A DNA stretch of 37,772 nucleotides from Opitutus sp. (GTDB taxonomy: Bacteria; Verrucomicrobiota; Verrucomicrobiia; Opitutales; Opitutaceae). Under the pieces are notes generated by a model. The model worked only from the letters and a program-made list of their open reading frames with translations. It was not told where the DNA came from and did not search any database. Shown here one piece after another: positions 33,249-37,772 of this stretch. Where the stretch lies: NCBI GenBank assembly GCA_013821985.1, contig PNJQ01000035.1, positions 1-37,772 on the forward strand, read 5' to 3'. The position numbers and the translations under genes were made by a program. Numbering within the stretch: the first letter of the stretch is position 1; the number at the start of each line of letters is the position of its first letter.

Positions 33249-34505
33249 ATGATCGACGGACTCATTGAATTTTTCAGCACGACGGGCTTCACGCTCATCA
33301 CATGGAAAATGGCGCTCATGTGGGTGATCGCGGGCGTGTTGCTCTGGCTGGCCGTCGCGAAGGGCTTCGAGCCGCTGCTGCTGGTGCCGATCGCGTTCGG
33401 AGCGCTCATTGCGAATCTGCCCACCCGTGGAGTCATCACCGCCGAACTCAAGCCGAACGGCGTCTATGAGAGTGCGACGTTCACGATCGAAGGACGCGTC
33501 GTGGCGCACGCACCTGGCGCCCCGGCGGCGGACCCGGCTGCGGACCCGGCGGTGCAGAAGCTGCACGTCGAACGCGTTGAGGGTGGGTTGTTCGACTTCA
33601 TCTCGCAGGGGATAAAATTGGAATTATTTCCGCCGCTGATCTTTCTCGGCGTGGGCGCGCTGACGGATTTCGGGCCGTTGATCGCGATGCCGCGAACGTT
33701 GCTGCTGGGTGCGGCGGCACAGCTCGGCCTGTTCGTGACCTTCATGGGCGCGACGCTGATGGGCTTCACGGCGAAGCAGGCGGCCTCGATCGGAATCATC
33801 GGCGGCGCGGACGGTCCGACGGCCATTTTTCTGACGAACAAACTCGCTCCCGAGTTGCTCGGCGCAGTGGCGGTGGCGGCCTACAGTTACATGTCGCTCG
33901 TGCCGCTGATTCAGCCGCCGATCATGCGCCTGCTCACGACGGACAAGGAGCGCCGCATCCGCATGAAGTCGCTGCGCAAGGTGTCGAAATTGGAGAAGCT
34001 GATCTTCGCGGTGATGGTGATGGTTGTCTGCATCCTGCTTGTGCCCGATGCGTCGGCGCTGATTGCGATGCTGATGCTCGGCAACTTCCTCCGCGAATGC
34101 GCGGTGACGGAGCGATTGGTGAAATCCGCGCAGAACGAGATCATCAATGTCCTCACGATCTTTCTCGGCACGAGCGTCGGCATCACGATGGCCGCCGAGA
34201 GCTTTCTCGCGCCGGCCACGCTGAAGATCATTGTGCTCGGTGTGATCGCGTTTGGCTTTTCCACGGCGGGCGGCGTGCTCGCGGCGAAGTTGATGAATGT
34301 GCTGAGCCCGCGGAATCCGGTTAACCCGTTGATCGGGTCGGCCGGTGTTTCCGCCGTGCCGATGGCTGCCCGCGTTTCGCATGTCGAGGGACAGAAATAC
34401 GACCAGAACAATTATCTGCTGATGCACGCGATGGGCCCGAATGTGGCCGGGGTGATCGGCACGGCGGTGGCTGCGGGCTATTTTCTCGCGACGCTCGGGC
34501 GCTGA
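33249..34505 (+). CDS. mmdB: Na+-translocating decarboxylase membrane (beta) subunit
   Basis: Multi-span membrane subunit (OadB/MmdB family, 418 residues) that decarboxylates carboxybiotin and drives Na+ export. Hallmarks are [20 protein letters not shown] and [10 protein letters not shown] (D188 in the Na+/proton site), with a later [13 protein letters not shown] and the C-terminal [19 protein letters not shown]. There is an unusual hydrophilic stretch of about 50 residues (61-113) between the second and third membrane segments, rich in Ala/Pro/Asp. The ATG at 33249 gives the normal N-terminus; the frame is open upstream but that part overlaps mmdD. The biotin ligase gene begins 6 bases downstream of its stop. 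Confidence 0.94.
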   Translation: MIDGLIEFFSTTGFTLITWKMALMWVIAGVLLWLAVAKGFEPLLLVPIAFGALIANLPTRGVITAELKPNGVYESATFTIEGRVVAHAPGAPAADPAADPAVQKLHVERVEGGLFDFISQGIKLELFPPLIFLGVGALTDFGPLIAMPRTLLLGAAAQLGLFVTFMGATLMGFTAKQAASIGIIGGADGPTAIFLTNKLAPELLGAVAVAAYSYMSLVPLIQPPIMRLLTTDKERRIRMKSLRKVSKLEKLIFAVMVMVVCILLVPDASALIAMLMLGNFLRECAVTERLVKSAQNEIINVLTIFLGTSVGITMAAESFLAPATLKIIVLGVIAFGFSTAGGVLAAKLMNVLSPRNPVNPLIGSAGVSAVPMAARVSHVEGQKYDQNNYLLMHAMGPNVAGVIGTAVAAGYFLATLGR

Positions 34506-34511
34506 ACTGCC

Positions 34512-35270
34512 ATGGCGGTCGAATTTTCTTCCGCGGCGCCGTGCGAGGTCACCGGCTGGGCGATCGAGCGCCATGGCATCGTGGATTCCACCCAGCGGCT
34601 CGCGCGCGAGTTGCCGGCCTGGTCGGCGGTAATCGCGACGATGCAAAGCGCCGGTGTCGGGCAGCAGCAGCGGGTCTTCGTTTCCGATCCTGGCGGGCTC
34701 TACTTCACTGCGGTGGTGCCGGTTTTGCCCGAGTCGGGCCAAGGACGCGGCTTCTCGCTCGCGGTCGGATGGGCCGTGCGCGCGGCATTGCTGAAGCTCG
34801 GCATCCACGGCGTGCGCTTGCGCTGGCCGAACGACCTGACGATCGATGCGCGCAAAGTGGGAGGAATTTTGATCGAGCAAGCCAGCCGCCGCACGTTGCT
34901 GGTTGGTGTCGGTTTGAACGTGACGAATCAACCCTGGTGCAGCGATCCGGCTTTGCGCGGCATCGCTTCCTCGCTTCGCGAGGGCTCCAATGCGTTGCCG
35001 ACCGAAGGAGCTCTGTTGACGGCTGTGCTCGACGCCATCCGGTGGGCGCACGAGGAGTTCGAGCGCGTGGGGCTTGCGGGGATGGTGACGCGCCTCAACA
35101 CGAGCTGGGGTGCGCCGCACGCGGTCGAACTGGAGTTGATTCATCCTCCCCAAACGGTGCGCGGCGATTTCCTCGGCGTGAACGGACGCGGCGATCTCGA
35201 GCTGGCCAACGGCGACGCTCCACTCGTGATCGTGTCGGCGCATCGCGTGACGCGGTTGCGCGAACTCTGA
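34512..35270 (+). CDS. birA: Biotin--[acetyl-CoA-carboxylase/decarboxylase] ligase without HTH domain
   Basis: Class I (non-repressor) biotin protein ligase of 252 residues that should attach biotin to K92 of the adjacent carrier. Motifs present are HGIVDSTQ near the N-terminus, [10 protein letters not shown], the catalytic-lysine motif [10 protein letters not shown] and [11 protein letters not shown] small C-terminal domain follows. The biotinyl-AMP loop, GRGRRGR in E. coli BirA, reads GVGQQQR here, so Arg118 and its neighbours are Gln. It lies 6 bases after mmdB and closes the operon; no HTH domain means no bio-operon repression. Confidence 0.9.
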   Translation: MAVEFSSAAPCEVTGWAIERHGIVDSTQRLARELPAWSAVIATMQSAGVGQQQRVFVSDPGGLYFTAVVPVLPESGQGRGFSLAVGWAVRAALLKLGIHGVRLRWPNDLTIDARKVGGILIEQASRRTLLVGVGLNVTNQPWCSDPALRGIASSLREGSNALPTEGALLTAVLDAIRWAHEEFERVGLAGMVTRLNTSWGAPHAVELELIHPPQTVRGDFLGVNGRGDLELANGDAPLVIVSAHRVTRLREL

Positions 35271-35285
35271 TCGCGCCGAGCGGCG

Positions 35286-35318
35286 AAAAAGAAAAAGCCG
35301 CGACGGGTGTCGCGGCTT
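35286..35318 (-). terminator. Intrinsic terminator of pnp
   Basis: On the - strand, a perfect 10-bp stem (AAGCCGCGAC, loop ACCC, GTCGCGGCTT; 35318 down to 35295) runs into a T-rich tract interrupted by one C. It lies about 40 bases after the pnp stop. On the + strand the hairpin has no U-tract, so birA termination there would be weak. Confidence 0.85.
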
Positions 35319-35355
35319 GGAAGAAGTCGGGACGTAAAGCCCCTTCAACCTTTGA

Positions 35356-37569
<2,214 letters not shown>

Positions 37570-37595
37570 GTTTTCTGAGATGTGCGCTGCGGCGG

Positions 37596-37643
37596 GTAGC
37601 GCGGGGGTTGATCCCCGACTGTCGGGCATAATGCCCGACCTAC
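37596..37643. repeat. Palindromic extragenic repeat in the pnp leader
   Basis: A nested palindrome: GTCGGGCAT (37621-37629), one base, ATGCCCGAC (37631-37639), a perfect 9-bp stem. A second stem to its left pairs CGGGG with CCCCG around 37602-37617, and outer GTAG (37596-37599) and CTAC (37640-37643) complete the symmetry. It has the look of a REP-type dispersed element. Lying 27-74 bases upstream of the pnp start, it would also fold in the 5' leader of the pnp transcript. Confidence 0.6.
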
Positions 37644-37717
37644 AGGCCGCGAGACGCGGGGTTCGGACGGTTGGCCGTTTCGGTTCCCCTCTGAATCAGC
37701 TGCCGAGATATTTCGGA

Positions 37718-37771
37718 TTACTGCTCCCGCGGGCGGAAGGAGTAAGCGGAAATGTCCCGGTAAAACTGGTC
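37718..37771 (-). CDS. Possible 3' end of an unidentified gene upstream of pnp
   Basis: On the - strand the last bases of the window read as 17 sense codons and TAA (stop at 37720-37718), translating to DQFYRDISAYSFRPREQ. Third positions are G or C in 14 of 17 codons, as in the real genes here. It does not resemble the C-terminus of ribosomal protein S15, the gene most often found before pnp. Too short to identify. Confidence 0.35.
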   Translation of the reverse strand, partial: DQFYRDISAYSFRPREQ

Positions 37772-37772
37772 T

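Overview
The window is a GC-rich, tightly packed stretch of bacterial chromosome. Gene content and style point to Verrucomicrobiota, most likely Opitutaceae. That is an inference: it rests on complex I genes next to a propionate-forming methylmalonyl-CoA module (propionate is a known product of Opitutus terrae) and on GC-biased codon use, not on a marker gene. I see no rRNA, tRNA, CRISPR array, transposase or phage gene, and no gene-free stretch longer than about 210 bases.

Region 1 (1-9024, + strand) is the distal half of a complex I operon in the order nuoG (3' part), H, I, J, K, L, M, N. NuoG has lost most of its N7 cluster cysteines and ends in a lower-GC tail that I do not recognise. NuoM lacks the central channel lysine that NuoL and NuoN keep. 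A 105-base imperfect palindrome separates nuoL from nuoM.

Region 2 (9042-12266) holds a secreted class-A beta-lactamase-fold protein (- strand) whose signal peptide lies upstream of its first ATG, a 448-residue tandem ThyX-like protein, and a DNase I-fold phosphoesterase.

Region 3 (12332-22175) is the most interesting part: six genes in two divergent operons. Leftward are a GAF/PAS histidine kinase with a degenerate receiver, a FadL-type outer-membrane channel, and a receiver-histidine kinase protein. Rightward are a LuxD-like acyl hydrolase/transferase fused to a SAM methyltransferase, a 7TM-GAF histidine kinase, and a protein with a receiver domain lacking its phospho-acceptor Asp. The methyltransferase, membrane kinase and receiver-kinase set resembles the Ralstonia phcBSRQ quorum-sensing system, which makes and senses 3-hydroxy fatty acid methyl esters. 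The acyl-releasing domain and the fatty-acid porin suggest a self-contained lipid-signal system.

Region 4 (22172-25151, - strand) has an ABC-2 type ATPase without an adjacent permease, an aldo/keto reductase and SurE.

Region 5 (25312-35270, + strand) is a complete succinyl-CoA to propionyl-CoA module: methylmalonyl-CoA mutase small and large subunits, the MeaB chaperone GTPase, the epimerase, a four-part Na+-pumping methylmalonyl-CoA decarboxylase (carboxyltransferase, biotin carrier, OadG-like anchor, membrane pump) and a biotin ligase that probably charges the carrier. The ligase has lost the conserved arginines of its biotinyl-AMP loop.

Region 6 (35286-37772, - strand) has polynucleotide phosphorylase with a clear intrinsic terminator, a palindromic repeat in its leader, and what may be the last 17 codons of another gene at the window edge.
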